From positions 207,076-239,534 of the forward strand of contig MKUJ01000010.1 of the NCBI GenBank assembly GCA_001897755.1: a stretch of 32,459 nucleotides of DNA, written 5' to 3'. Below the pieces are notes generated by a model, which was not told where the DNA came from, made no database searches, and saw only the letters and a list, made by a program, of their open reading frames with translations. Shown piece after piece: positions 14,955 through 23,857 of the stretch; the first letter of the stretch is position 1, and each line of letters opens with the position of its first letter. The translations under genes and the position numbers were made by a program. Source of the DNA: Afipia sp. 64-13 (GTDB taxonomy: Bacteria > Pseudomonadota > Alphaproteobacteria > Rhizobiales > Xanthobacteraceae).

Positions 14955-16781
14955 ATGGGCTGGATTTGGCCTGGCAAGGCATTGGCGGCGGCCAGCGGCG
15001 CGGTTCTCCTCGCCCTGCTCCCCGGTGCCGCCCCCGCCGCCGGCGAGCCCGCCCCGGCCATCGCCATGCATGGCCGGCCTGCCCTGCCCACGGGCTTCAC
15101 CCACCAGCCCTATGCCAACCCCGACGCGCCCAAGGGCGGCCGGATGGTTCAGGGCCTGATTGGCACCTTCGACAGCCTCAACCCCTTCATCGTCAAGGGT
15201 ATCGCAGTGCAGCAGGTTCGCGGCTACGTGGTCGAGAGCCTGATGGCGCGCGGCAATGACGAGCCGTTCACGCTGTACGGCCTGCTGGCCCGGAGCGTCG
15301 AGACCGACGACGCCCGCAGCTATGTCACCTTCCATCTCGATCCCGACGCCCGGTTCTCCGATGGCCGGCCGGTGCGGGCCGAGGACGTGCTGTTCTCCTG
15401 GGCGCTGATGCGCGACAAGGGCCGGCCGAACCACCGGCTCTATTACGCCAAGGTCGCCAAGGCCGAAGCACCCGACGAGCGCACCGTGCGGTTCGATTTC
15501 GGCGGCGCGCCGGATCGCGAACTGCCGCTGATCCTCGGGCTGATGCCAATCTTCGCCAAGCACGCCGTCGATGAGGCGACCTTCGAGGACACCTCGATGA
15601 CCGCCCCGCTCGGTTCCGGCCCCTATCGCGTCACTGCGGTCAAGCCGGGAACCAGCGTGACCCTGACCCGCAACCCGGATTACTGGGGCAAGGATCGCCC
15701 GACCAATCGCGGGCTGTGGAATTTCGACGAGGTGCGGATCGATTACTATCGCGAGGCCAACGGCGCGTTCGAAGCCTTCAAGCGCGGGCTGTACGACTTC
15801 CGCGTCGAGACCGAACCGCTGCGCTGGCACGAGGGCTACAATTTCCCCGCCGCGCGCAACGGCGAGGTGATCCGCGACGAGATCAGGACCGGCACCCCGC
15901 AGCCCTCCGAATTCCTGGTGTTCAACACCCGCCGGCCGGTGTTCGCCGATATCCGGGTGCGGCAGGCGCTGACCCTGCTGTTCGATTTCGAGTGGATCAA
16001 CCGCAACTATTTCTTCGGCCTCTACGGCCGCTCGCCGAGCTTCTTTGCCGGCTCGGAATTGTCGGCCGCCGGCCGCCCGGCCGACCCGCGCGAAAGGCGG
16101 CTGCTGGCTCCGTTCGCCACGGAGATCCGCCCCGATATTCTGGACGGCAGCTACCGCCTGCCGGTGACCGACGCCAGCGGCCGGGACCGTGCGACCCTGC
16201 GCGCGGCGCTGGCGTTGTTCAAGCAGGCCGGCTTCGAACTCGACGGCACGGTGCTGCGCAAGCGCGGAAGCCATGAGCCGCTGAGCTTTGAAATCCTCAC
16301 CACTACCCGCGACCAGGAACGTATCGCGCTGGCCTATGCCCGAGACCTCAAGCGCGCCGGCATCGCAGTGTCGGTGCGCGTGGTCGACGCCGTGCAGTTC
16401 GACCAGCGCCGCCTCGCCTTCGATTTCGACATGATCCAGAACCGCTGGGACCAATCGCTCTCCCCCGGCAACGAGCAGGCGTTCTACTGGGGCAGCGCCG
16501 CCGCCGATATCCAGGGCACCCGCAACTACATGGCCGCGAAAAGCCCGGCGATCGACGCCATGATCGCGGCGCTGCTGGAGGCCCGCGAGCGGCCCGAATT
16601 CGTCAGCGCGGTGCGCGCCCTCGACCGCGCCTTGATGTCCGGCAGCTACGTCATCCCGGTCTACAATCCACAGCGGCAATGGATTGCGCGCTGGAATCGG
16701 ATAGAACGGCCCAAAGCCACCGCGCTCTCCGGCTATCTGCCGGAGACGTGGTGGGCCAAACCGCGGAAGCAGGCGCCGTGA
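14955..16781 (+). CDS. Extracellular solute-binding protein family 5 (YejA-like)
   Basis: A 608-residue periplasmic substrate-binding protein of the peptide/nickel/opine ABC transporter class. It has a signal peptide (KALAAASGAVLLALLPGAAPAAG, about 8-30). It begins like YejA, the oligopeptide/microcin C-type binding protein: AIAMHGRPALPTGF, YANPDAPKGGRM, GTFDSLNPFIVKG. The family 5 blocks FHLDPDARFSDGRPVRAEDVLFSW and GSGPYRVTAVKPGTSVTLTR follow. ATG 14955 is preferred over an in-frame TTG at 14946. No permease or ATPase genes are nearby, so this binding protein would need partners encoded elsewhere. Its stop overlaps the GTG start of the AMP-binding-like gene (GTGA), which suggests co-translation with a cytoplasmic protein. 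Confidence 0.92.
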   Translation: MGWIWPGKALAAASGAVLLALLPGAAPAAGEPAPAIAMHGRPALPTGFTHQPYANPDAPKGGRMVQGLIGTFDSLNPFIVKGIAVQQVRGYVVESLMARGNDEPFTLYGLLARSVETDDARSYVTFHLDPDARFSDGRPVRAEDVLFSWALMRDKGRPNHRLYYAKVAKAEAPDERTVRFDFGGAPDRELPLILGLMPIFAKHAVDEATFEDTSMTAPLGSGPYRVTAVKPGTSVTLTRNPDYWGKDRPTNRGLWNFDEVRIDYYREANGAFEAFKRGLYDFRVETEPLRWHEGYNFPAARNGEVIRDEIRTGTPQPSEFLVFNTRRPVFADIRVRQALTLLFDFEWINRNYFFGLYGRSPSFFAGSELSAAGRPADPRERRLLAPFATEIRPDILDGSYRLPVTDASGRDRATLRAALALFKQAGFELDGTVLRKRGSHEPLSFEILTTTRDQERIALAYARDLKRAGIAVSVRVVDAVQFDQRRLAFDFDMIQNRWDQSLSPGNEQAFYWGSAAADIQGTRNYMAAKSPAIDAMIAALLEARERPEFVSAVRALDRALMSGSYVIPVYNPQRQWIARWNRIERPKATALSGYLPETWWAKPRKQAP

Positions 16782-18298
16782 CGAACGACGACTCCCAGAC
16801 GGCCAATATCGCGCCCGGCGTATCGCCGACGCTGTGCGATCTGTTCGCCCGGACGCTGGCGCGCACACCCGATGCGCTGGCGCTACGCGATCCGCGCAAC
16901 AAGCCGCGCATTACCGGCCAGCAGGCGGCGCAACTGACTTATGCGCAGGCCGACCGCGCCATCGCCGCGCTGGCCGCGCAGCTCGCCGGCGCGGGTCTTC
17001 CGGTCGGCTCGGTGATCGCGCTGCAACTGCCCAATACGATCGAATTCGTACTGACCGCGCTGGCGGCCTGGCGCGCGGGCCTCGTGATCGCACCGCTGCC
17101 GCAGCTCTGGCGGCAGGCCGAACTCAGCGAGGCGCTCAACCGTGTCGGCGCCCGCGCCATCGTCAGCACGAGCCGGATCGAGATCATCGATCACGCCGAC
17201 CTTGCGATGAACGCAGCGGTGGAGGCGTTCTCGATCCGCCATGTGTTCGGCTTCGGCGACAACCTGCCCGACGGCATGATCCCGCTCGACTGGGCGATGG
17301 ACGGCGACGTTCCGGCGCTCGCGCAAGGCGGCTCGGTGGACGCGCGCAGGGCCGCGCTCGTCTCGTTCGACATGACGCCGGACGGCCTGCTCGCGGTGCC
17401 GCGCAGCCATGTCAATCTGATCGCCGGCGGCCTTGCCATCACCATGGACGCCAACGTGGCGCAGGGCGCGCGACTGATGTCGTCGATCCTGCCCTCGTCC
17501 TTCGGTGGACTGGTGTCGTCGGTGGTGACGTGGCTGCTCAGCGGCGGCTCGCTGTCGCTGCACCATCCGTTCGACCCCCAGCTTCTGGAAGAGCAGATTC
17601 GCGGCGAGGACTGCGACACGTTGATCGTGCCGGGGCCGCTCGCGCTGCGTCTGGCCGAGGCCGGCACGATCGATGCGCTGCCAGGACTGCGTCAGGTGCT
17701 CGGCCTGTGGCGGACGCCCGAACGCGTCGCCGCCAGCAACGACTGGCCGGCCCGGCAGGCGAAGCTTGCCGACATCTATCTATTCGGCGAGATCGGCCTT
17801 GTCGCAGCGCCCCGGCTCAACGACGGCGCGCCGGCCGATCTGTTCGCCGGCGGCGTATCTGCCGACGCCCGCGGAAAGACCGGCGAGCTGATGCTGACCC
17901 CGCACGGCACGCTCGGCATGCGCGGCGCGATGGTGGCGATGGCGGCATATCGGCCGCCGCCGAAAGGCAGCTCGGCGCTGCTCGCGAACGTGCCGGCGGA
18001 CTATGCCGACACCTTCTATGCCGCCAAGCGCAACAAGACGACCGGCGCGATCAGCATCACCGCCCCGCCCGCCGGCCTTGTCGGCGTCGGCGGCTATCGC
18101 TTCCGCGAGCAGGATCTCGACCGCTGGGCGAGCCGGCTCGCCTCCGGCGCGATGCTGACCGCGCTGCCGGACCAGCTCAACGGCTTCCGCCTCGCCGGAC
18201 GGACCAGCGACAATGCGCGGGCCCGCGAGGCCTTGATGGAACTTGGTCTCAATCCGCTGATGACCGAGGCGTTCCGCGAGCGCGGCAGCGCACGATAG
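16778..18298 (+). CDS. AMP-binding enzyme-like protein (acyl-CoA synthetase family, degenerate)
   Basis: A 506-residue protein of the adenylate-forming (ANL) superfamily. The start is GTG 16778, overlapping the upstream stop as GTGA; the frame is open upstream but only inside the preceding gene. The N-terminal fold is recognisable: LTYAQADRAIAALAAQLAG, PVGSVIALQLPNTIEFVLTALAAWRAG, IVSTSRIEII. The catalytic motifs are not. The ATP P-loop (SGTTGxPK in active members) appears as SFDMTPDGLLAVPRSH (196-211), without the Ser/Thr/Gly run and Lys. The YGxTE motif appears as LFGEIG (335-340). The TGD and GR motifs and the C-terminal catalytic Lys are not recognisable. It may be a pseudoenzyme or bind an acyl or nucleotide ligand without adenylation. 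The reading frame is intact and codon use matches its neighbours, so it is not simple decay. Confidence 0.85.
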   Translation: MTNDDSQTANIAPGVSPTLCDLFARTLARTPDALALRDPRNKPRITGQQAAQLTYAQADRAIAALAAQLAGAGLPVGSVIALQLPNTIEFVLTALAAWRAGLVIAPLPQLWRQAELSEALNRVGARAIVSTSRIEIIDHADLAMNAAVEAFSIRHVFGFGDNLPDGMIPLDWAMDGDVPALAQGGSVDARRAALVSFDMTPDGLLAVPRSHVNLIAGGLAITMDANVAQGARLMSSILPSSFGGLVSSVVTWLLSGGSLSLHHPFDPQLLEEQIRGEDCDTLIVPGPLALRLAEAGTIDALPGLRQVLGLWRTPERVAASNDWPARQAKLADIYLFGEIGLVAAPRLNDGAPADLFAGGVSADARGKTGELMLTPHGTLGMRGAMVAMAAYRPPPKGSSALLANVPADYADTFYAAKRNKTTGAISITAPPAGLVGVGGYRFREQDLDRWASRLASGAMLTALPDQLNGFRLAGRTSDNARAREALMELGLNPLMTEAFRERGSAR

Positions 18299-18400
18299 AC
18301 GCGGAACCAAAGCGAGCGGCGCGGCCGACATCGTTGACGCCGCGTTAACAACGCCGACCTAGGATGACGCGCCCTGGTCCCGATCCGTGTCGAGCGCGTC

Positions 18401-19627
18401 ATGTCCCAGCAAGGTCCGATCATTGTCGTCTCCGGCGGCGAAAGCGCGCTGCCCGCCGCGGCGCTTGCCGAGTCCCGGATCGGTCCGGTGACGGATGCCA
18501 CATGGCGCGATGCGGCCGAGACGGTGGCCCGCGTGCAACCCGCCGCGGTGCTGGCGGCCCACGACAGTCCCGACGAATTGACCGCGCTGGCGCGGCAGAT
18601 CGAGGCGCACCAGCCCTATGTGCCGCTGATCGTGTTCGACCCGGCCGGGCCGCTGCCGCACAACGCACTTCCCTTCACCGGCCTGCGCAGCAACGCGGCG
18701 CGTCTTGCCGTCCGCCTCAAGGCCGCGCTGCGCGTGCGCACGCTGCATGCCACGGTGCTGTGCCGTCTCGGTCACGCGCATGCTTCCCCGGCGCATCTGC
18801 CGCCGACCGACCCGCTGCAGGATGCGACCGTATTGCTGATCGGCCGCGGTGCGTCGTATCCGGCGCTGTCGGTGGCACTCGGCGAACGCACCGGCGTCGT
18901 CGGCGCGCTCAGCATCGAAGCCGCGGCAAAACATCTCAACGCCCGCGATCTCGACGGCGTGGTGATCGGCGACGGCTTCAGTCCGCGCGTGGTCGAGGCC
19001 TTCGTGCAGGTGCTGTCGGAGGACTCCCGGTTCCGCCATCTGCCGGTGATCCTGACCGGCGACACCGTATCTGGTCAGAACCACGATCTGCCCAACCTGG
19101 AAATCGCGCCCGCCGCTGAAACCGTGACCCGCGCGCTTCCGCTGATCCGGCAGAACGCATTCGCGCTGCGGCTGCATCGCGCGCTGCAATCGATCGACGC
19201 CGGCGGCCTGCTCGATCCGCGCACCGGGCTTTTGACGCAGGATGCGTTCGCCCGCGATTTCGCCAACACGGTGATCGACGCGAAAGCACGCGGCGCGGCG
19301 CTGTCCGCCGTCCGTCTGAGCCTGCCGTCAAGCGCTCCGCGCGCACGGCTCGACGCCGCGCGCATCCTCAGCCGTCTGATGCGGCGGATGGATTTCGCGA
19401 CCCTGCACGATGACGCATCGATCGTCATCGCGTTCCCTGAGACCGATCAGCGCACCACGCGCATGATCACGCGCCGACTGGCCAGCGTGCTGAAACAGAC
19501 CATCGTCAGCAGCAGAAAGGACGGCCGGTTCGATCCCGAGGTGACGTTCGCCACATTGCAGCCCGGCGACAACGTGGACACCATCATCGAACGCCTGCGA
19601 AGTTCCGATCATCGCGCGGCATCGTAG
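18401..19627 (+). CDS. REC-REC-GGDEF-like protein with degenerate active site
   Basis: A 408-residue soluble protein with a PleD-like layout. Receiver-like regions lie at about 5-115 (PIIVVSGGE, AAVLAAHDSPD) and 140-255 (ATVLLIGRG, LDGVVIGDGFSP, HLPVILTGD). A GGDEF-like domain follows from about 270 (DPRTGLLTQDAFARDF, the DxLTGLxNRxxF-type entry motif). Where diguanylate cyclases have RxGGDEF it reads LHDDASIVIAF (335-345), so the signature is lost and cyclic-di-GMP synthesis is unlikely. The first receiver lacks an obvious acidic cluster. A sensory or scaffold role is possible, but this is inference. ATG 18401 has only a weak ribosome-binding site and lies 102 bp after the AMP-binding-like gene. 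Other readings include a divergent two-component protein. Confidence 0.72.
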   Translation: MSQQGPIIVVSGGESALPAAALAESRIGPVTDATWRDAAETVARVQPAAVLAAHDSPDELTALARQIEAHQPYVPLIVFDPAGPLPHNALPFTGLRSNAARLAVRLKAALRVRTLHATVLCRLGHAHASPAHLPPTDPLQDATVLLIGRGASYPALSVALGERTGVVGALSIEAAAKHLNARDLDGVVIGDGFSPRVVEAFVQVLSEDSRFRHLPVILTGDTVSGQNHDLPNLEIAPAAETVTRALPLIRQNAFALRLHRALQSIDAGGLLDPRTGLLTQDAFARDFANTVIDAKARGAALSAVRLSLPSSAPRARLDAARILSRLMRRMDFATLHDDASIVIAFPETDQRTTRMITRRLASVLKQTIVSSRKDGRFDPEVTFATLQPGDNVDTIIERLRSSDHRAAS

Positions 19628-19703
19628 CTCGGTCGCAATCAATCAGGAACAAGCACAAGATTTGCGCATTGGCCTCATCTCAACACCAACGTGAGGATGA
19701 CCA

Positions 19704-20144
19704 ATGAAGAAATCGATGATGATCGGCCTGTCGCTGGCGATGCTTGCTGCTCCTGCCTTCGCTCAATCGACGATGACGCCGTCCGGCAGCGCCGGAAGTA
19801 CCGCCGCGCCCGCACCGACTGTCGGCACCGCACCGGCCACGCCGCGCTTCGCGACGGTGTCCCGCGACGAGATGTTCTCCTCGAAGCTGAAGGGCCTCAA
19901 CGTCTATAACGAGAAGGACGAGTCGATCGGTGAAATCTCCGACCTCGCCATCAGCAAGAACGATCAGGTTCAGGCGCTGATCCTGTCGGTCGGCGGTTTC
20001 CTCGGCATGGGGGAGCGCTATGTCGCAGTCGCGCCCTCGGCGGTGAACGTGACCTATGATGCGTCGAGCAAGAAGTGGCGCGCCACCATGAACACCACCA
20101 AGGAAGAACTGAAGTCGGCGCCGGAATTCAAATATCCGCAGTAA
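19704..20144 (+). CDS. Exported PRC-barrel domain protein
   Basis: A 146-residue protein with a clear signal peptide (MKKSMMIGLSLAMLAAPAFA, cleavage after AFA at about residue 20). A Ser/Thr/Ala/Pro linker (about 21-48) is followed by a PRC-barrel beta-domain (about 55-125: LKGLNVYNEKDESIGEISDL, VQALILSVGGFLGMGERYVAV). PRC-barrel domains occur in RimM and photosynthetic reaction-centre H subunits. Secreted single-domain forms are abundant in Bradyrhizobium relatives, and their role is not established. ATG 19704 follows GAGGA (19693-19697). It lies 76 bp downstream of the GGDEF-like gene on the same strand and is followed by a palindromic repeat. It converges with mfd. Confidence 0.9.
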   Translation: MKKSMMIGLSLAMLAAPAFAQSTMTPSGSAGSTAAPAPTVGTAPATPRFATVSRDEMFSSKLKGLNVYNEKDESIGEISDLAISKNDQVQALILSVGGFLGMGERYVAVAPSAVNVTYDASSKKWRATMNTTKEELKSAPEFKYPQ

Positions 20145-20194
20145 GAGCATGATCCCCGAAAAACGGGCACCGGTTTTCGGATAGGATCACGCTC
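20145..20194. repeat. GAGCATGATCC-type intergenic palindrome
   Basis: GAGCATGATCC at the left end pairs with GGATCACGCTC at the right end with one mismatch. Inner CCGAAAA pairs with TTTTCGG. The element starts immediately after the stop of the PRC-barrel gene. I recognise this pattern as a frequent intergenic repeat of Bradyrhizobium-type genomes. It may help end transcription of the upstream gene. Confidence 0.8.
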
Positions 20195-20282
20195 AAATAA
20201 AAGGCCAAGTGACGGGCCGTCCGTTTCAACATCGGATCAGCCCGCTCATAAGGACGCGTATTGAATTCGACACTTGCCTTTG

Positions 20283-20315
20283 CATCGGGTTGCCGGTTTA
20301 TCCGGCGGCCCGATG
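20283..20315. repeat. 14-bp stem-loop between the PRC-barrel gene and mfd
   Basis: CATCGGGTTGCCGG and CCGGCGGCCCGATG pair over 14 positions around the loop TTTAT, with two G-U or mismatch positions. It lies 30 bp beyond the mfd stop and between convergent genes, so it may serve as a transcript 3'-end structure for either. No T-tract follows. Confidence 0.55.
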
Positions 20316-20344
20316 TGCTGTGTGCCCACGTGCAGCGGGAGTGA

Positions 20345-23300
20345 TCACGCCGCCTTGCGACCCTCGGCCAGTTCGGCCAACTGGCGCAGAATTTCCGCCG
20401 TCCCTTCCATGCGCTGATCCGGCGTCTCCCATTCCTGGAAGAACACCACCTTCATGTCGGGCCGCACCTTGGCGGCCTTGCCGTGACGGGAGATAAAGAA
20501 CATCAGCCGATCCGGATGCGCGAAGCTGTTGTCGCGGAACGAGATCACCGCGCCCTTCGGCCCGGCGTCGACCTTGTCGATATTGGCGCGGCGGCAGTAG
20601 TTCTTGATCGAGGCGAGCTTGAACAGATAGCGCACCTCGTCCGGCAACGGACCGAAGCGGTCGCGCAGCTCCGCGCCGAAATTCGCAATCTCATCCTCGG
20701 TCTCCAGATCGGCCAGCCGCCGATACAGCGACAACCGCACCGACAGGTCGGCGACGTAATCCTCCGGGATCAGCACCGGCATGCCGAGCGTGATCTGCGG
20801 CGACCAGCGATCCGCGATCGGCTCGGAGATGCCGGCCTTGAGACTCGTGATCGCCTCCTCCAGCATCGACTGGTAAAGCTCGAAGCCGACTTCCTTGATG
20901 TGACCCGACTGCTCCTCGCCGAGCAGATTGCCCGCGCCGCGGATATCGAGATCGTGCGAGGCAAGCTGGAAACCGGCGCCGAGGTTCTCCAGCGACTGCA
21001 GCACCTTGAGGCGGCGTTCGGCCTGCGCGGTGATCTTGCGCTGCGCCGGCAGCGTGAACAGCGCATAGGCGCGCAGCTTCGAGCGGCCGACGCGGCCGCG
21101 CAACTGATAGAGCTGCGCGAGGCCGAACATGTCGGCGCGATGCACGATCAACGTATTGGCGGACGGAATATCGAGGCCGGATTCGACGATGGTGGTCGAG
21201 AGCAGGACGTCATACTTGCCCTCGTAGAACGCCGACATGATGTCCTCGATCACGGTCGGCGCCATCTGGCCGTGCGCCACCGCAACCTTCATCTCCGGCA
21301 CGTTCTTGTCGAGGAAATCCTTGGCCTCGGCGAGATCCTCGATGCGCGGGCAGACATAGAACGCCTGCCCTCCTCTGTATCTCTCGCGCAGCAGCGCCTC
21401 GCGCACCATCAAGGGATCGAACGGCGCGACGAAGGTACGCACCGCGAGGCGATCGACCGGCGGCGAAGCGATGATCGACAGGTCGCGCACGCCGGTCAGC
21501 GCCAGTTGCAACGTGCGCGGGATCGGCGTCGCCGACAGCGTCAGCACATGCACCTCGGCGCGGAGTTGCTTCAGCCGTTCCTTGTGGCTGACGCCGAAAT
21601 GCTGCTCCTCGTCCACCACGATCAGGCCGAGATTCTTGAACTTGATGCTCTTGCCGAGCAGCGCGTGAGTGCCGACCACGATATCGATGCTGCCGTCGGC
21701 GATCCCCTTCTTGACCTGCGACAGCTCCTTGGCGCTGACAAGGCGCGAGGCCTGCGCGACATTCACCGGAAAGCCGCGAAAGCGTTCGGTGAAGTTCCTG
21801 GCATGCTGGCGCGCCAGCAGCGTGGTCGGCACAACGACCGCGACCTGCCTGCCGTCGAGCGCCACTGCGAAGGCCGCGCGCAATGCCACCTCGGTCTTGC
21901 CGAAACCGACATCGCCGCAGATCAGGCGATCCATCGGGCGGCCGGAGTCGAGGTCGTGCAGCGATGACTCGATCGCGGACAACTGGTCCTCGGTCTCGTC
22001 ATACGGGAAGCGTGCGCAGAATTCGTCGTAGGTGCCCTGATGCACCGGGAAGCGCTCGGCCTCGCGAAGCTGCCGCTCGGCTGCGATCTTGATAAGGTCG
22101 CCCGCGATCTCGCGGATGCGGTTTTTCAGCTTGGCCTTGCGCGCCTGCCAGCCGCCGCCGCCGAGCCGGTCGAGTTCGACACCGGCGGTGTCGGAGCCGT
22201 AACGCGACAACAGTTCGATGTTCTCGACCGGCAGATAGAGCTTGGTGTCGTTGGCGTAATGCAGTTCGAGACAGTCATGCGGCGCGCCGGACACTTCCAG
22301 CGTCTGCAACCCGACGAAACGGCCGATGCCGTGCTCGACGTGGACGACGAGGTCGCCGGTGGCGAGGCTGGTGACTTCGGAGATGAAGTTCTCCAGCTTG
22401 CGGCTGGATTTGCGGGCGCGCACCAGACGGTCGCCGAGAATGTCCTGCTCGGTGATCAACGCGACGCTGTCGGTCTCGAAACCGGATTCCAGGCCGACCA
22501 CGGCGAGCATGGTTTCGTTGCGCGGCGTCGCCTGCACCACGCGCCAGGTGTTGACGCTGGTCAGATTGAGCAGCCGGTGATCGGTCAGCATGCTCGCCAT
22601 GCGCTCGCGCGAGCCTTCGCTCCACAGCGCGATGATCACCTTCTTGCGCTCGCTTTGCAGCTTTCCGACATGCGCGACCACGGATTCGAAGACGTTGACC
22701 GCGGCGTCCGCCCGCTCCGGGGCGAAATCGCGCCCGGCTCGCGCCCCGGTATCGACCACATTGGCGCCTTCCGGCACCGCGAAGGGCGTCAGTCGCGCCA
22801 GTGCGCTCTTTTCGAGATGCTCGCGCCACTCGGCCTCGGTCAGATAAAGTCGGTCCGGCGGCAGCGGCTTGTAGATCGCGCCGCCGCCCGGATGTTGCAT
22901 CGCCTCGCGCCGCGCCTCGTAATAATCGGCGATCTGCTGGAAGCGTTCGCGCGCGGCATCCTCGGCCTGTGGTTCGACCGCGATCGGCGCATCGTCCAGA
23001 TAGTCGAACAGCGTGTCCATCCGCTCGACGAACAGCGGCAGCCAGTGCTCCATGCCGGGATGGCGGCGGCCTTCGCTGACCGCCTCATAAAGCATGTCGT
23101 CGCGCTCCGGCGCGCCGAACTGCGCCATATAGCCCATGCGGAAACGCTTGATGGTCTCGGTGACAAGCTGGAATTCGGACACCGGCACGAGATCAAGCGC
23201 GCGCATGTCGAGCAGCGTGCGCTGGGTCTCGGCATCGAAGGTTCGGATCGATTCCAGCGTATCGCCGAAGAAGTCGAACCGCACCGGCTGTTCGAGGCCG

Positions 23301-23857
23301 GCGGGAAACAGATCGAGGATGCCGCCGCGCACGGCGTATTCACCCGGCTCACGCACCGTCGAGGTGCGGCTGTAGCCGTTATGCTCCAGCCAGGCGACGA
23401 TGGAATCCATCGGCACGCGATGACCGGGCGCGACCGACAGCGCCTGCGCGGCAACCATGTCGCGCGCCGGCACGCGCTGCACGATGGCGTTGACCGTGGT
23501 CAGCACGATCAGCGGCTTGTCGCCGCCTTTGAGACGCGCCAGCCGCGCCAGCGTGGTCAGACGCTGGGCAAGAACGCCGCCATGCGGCGAGACGCGGTCA
23601 TACGGCTGGCAGTCCCAGGCCGGAAACTGCATGACTCCAATATCAGGCGCGAAGAAATCGAGCGCGCGCGCCAGTTGCGCCATGCGCGGGCCGTCGCGGC
23701 AGACCACGGCGAGGCTGACCGCCGGCGGGTTCTGCCGCGCGGCGACCGCGCGCGCGAGATCGGAGACGATCAAGCCCTCCGCGCCTTCCGCGACATTGGC
23801 GAGCGTGATCGCGCGGCGCGGCTGCAGCAGATTGGCCGGAGAACGCGGCGAACTCAT
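20345..23857 (-). CDS. mfd: Transcription-repair coupling factor Mfd
   Basis: An 1170-residue ATP-dependent DNA translocase that removes RNA polymerase stalled at lesions and recruits UvrA for nucleotide excision repair. Domain order is standard. The UvrB-like N-terminal module includes FPAWDCQPYDRVSPHGGVLAQR. The RNA-polymerase-interaction domain lies near 500-570 (TGDLVVHVEHGIGRFVGLQ). The SF2 helicase core has Walker A GDVGFGKT near 646-653, DEEQHFG near 746 and SATPIPRTLQLALTG. RecG-like motifs VGRSKLRAYA and GAGNLLGEEQSGH follow, then the C-terminal TRCF domain. The start is ATG 23857, which overlaps the sdhE stop as ATGA; the frame is open further upstream but only within sdhE. Confidence 0.97.
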   Translation of the reverse strand: MSSPRSPANLLQPRRAITLANVAEGAEGLIVSDLARAVAARQNPPAVSLAVVCRDGPRMAQLARALDFFAPDIGVMQFPAWDCQPYDRVSPHGGVLAQRLTTLARLARLKGGDKPLIVLTTVNAIVQRVPARDMVAAQALSVAPGHRVPMDSIVAWLEHNGYSRTSTVREPGEYAVRGGILDLFPAGLEQPVRFDFFGDTLESIRTFDAETQRTLLDMRALDLVPVSEFQLVTETIKRFRMGYMAQFGAPERDDMLYEAVSEGRRHPGMEHWLPLFVERMDTLFDYLDDAPIAVEPQAEDAARERFQQIADYYEARREAMQHPGGGAIYKPLPPDRLYLTEAEWREHLEKSALARLTPFAVPEGANVVDTGARAGRDFAPERADAAVNVFESVVAHVGKLQSERKKVIIALWSEGSRERMASMLTDHRLLNLTSVNTWRVVQATPRNETMLAVVGLESGFETDSVALITEQDILGDRLVRARKSSRKLENFISEVTSLATGDLVVHVEHGIGRFVGLQTLEVSGAPHDCLELHYANDTKLYLPVENIELLSRYGSDTAGVELDRLGGGGWQARKAKLKNRIREIAGDLIKIAAERQLREAERFPVHQGTYDEFCARFPYDETEDQLSAIESSLHDLDSGRPMDRLICGDVGFGKTEVALRAAFAVALDGRQVAVVVPTTLLARQHARNFTERFRGFPVNVAQASRLVSAKELSQVKKGIADGSIDIVVGTHALLGKSIKFKNLGLIVVDEEQHFGVSHKERLKQLRAEVHVLTLSATPIPRTLQLALTGVRDLSIIASPPVDRLAVRTFVAPFDPLMVREALLRERYRGGQAFYVCPRIEDLAEAKDFLDKNVPEMKVAVAHGQMAPTVIEDIMSAFYEGKYDVLLSTTIVESGLDIPSANTLIVHRADMFGLAQLYQLRGRVGRSKLRAYALFTLPAQRKITAQAERRLKVLQSLENLGAGFQLASHDLDIRGAGNLLGEEQSGHIKEVGFELYQSMLEEAITSLKAGISEPIADRWSPQITLGMPVLIPEDYVADLSVRLSLYRRLADLETEDEIANFGAELRDRFGPLPDEVRYLFKLASIKNYCRRANIDKVDAGPKGAVISFRDNSFAHPDRLMFFISRHGKAAKVRPDMKVVFFQEWETPDQRMEGTAEILRQLAELAEGRKAA

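Noticed and set aside
14853-16868. A 671-codon open frame on the minus strand
   Set aside because: It is antisense to the solute-binding protein gene, is Arg/His/Gly-rich without family motifs, and reflects high GC3 on the coding strand.
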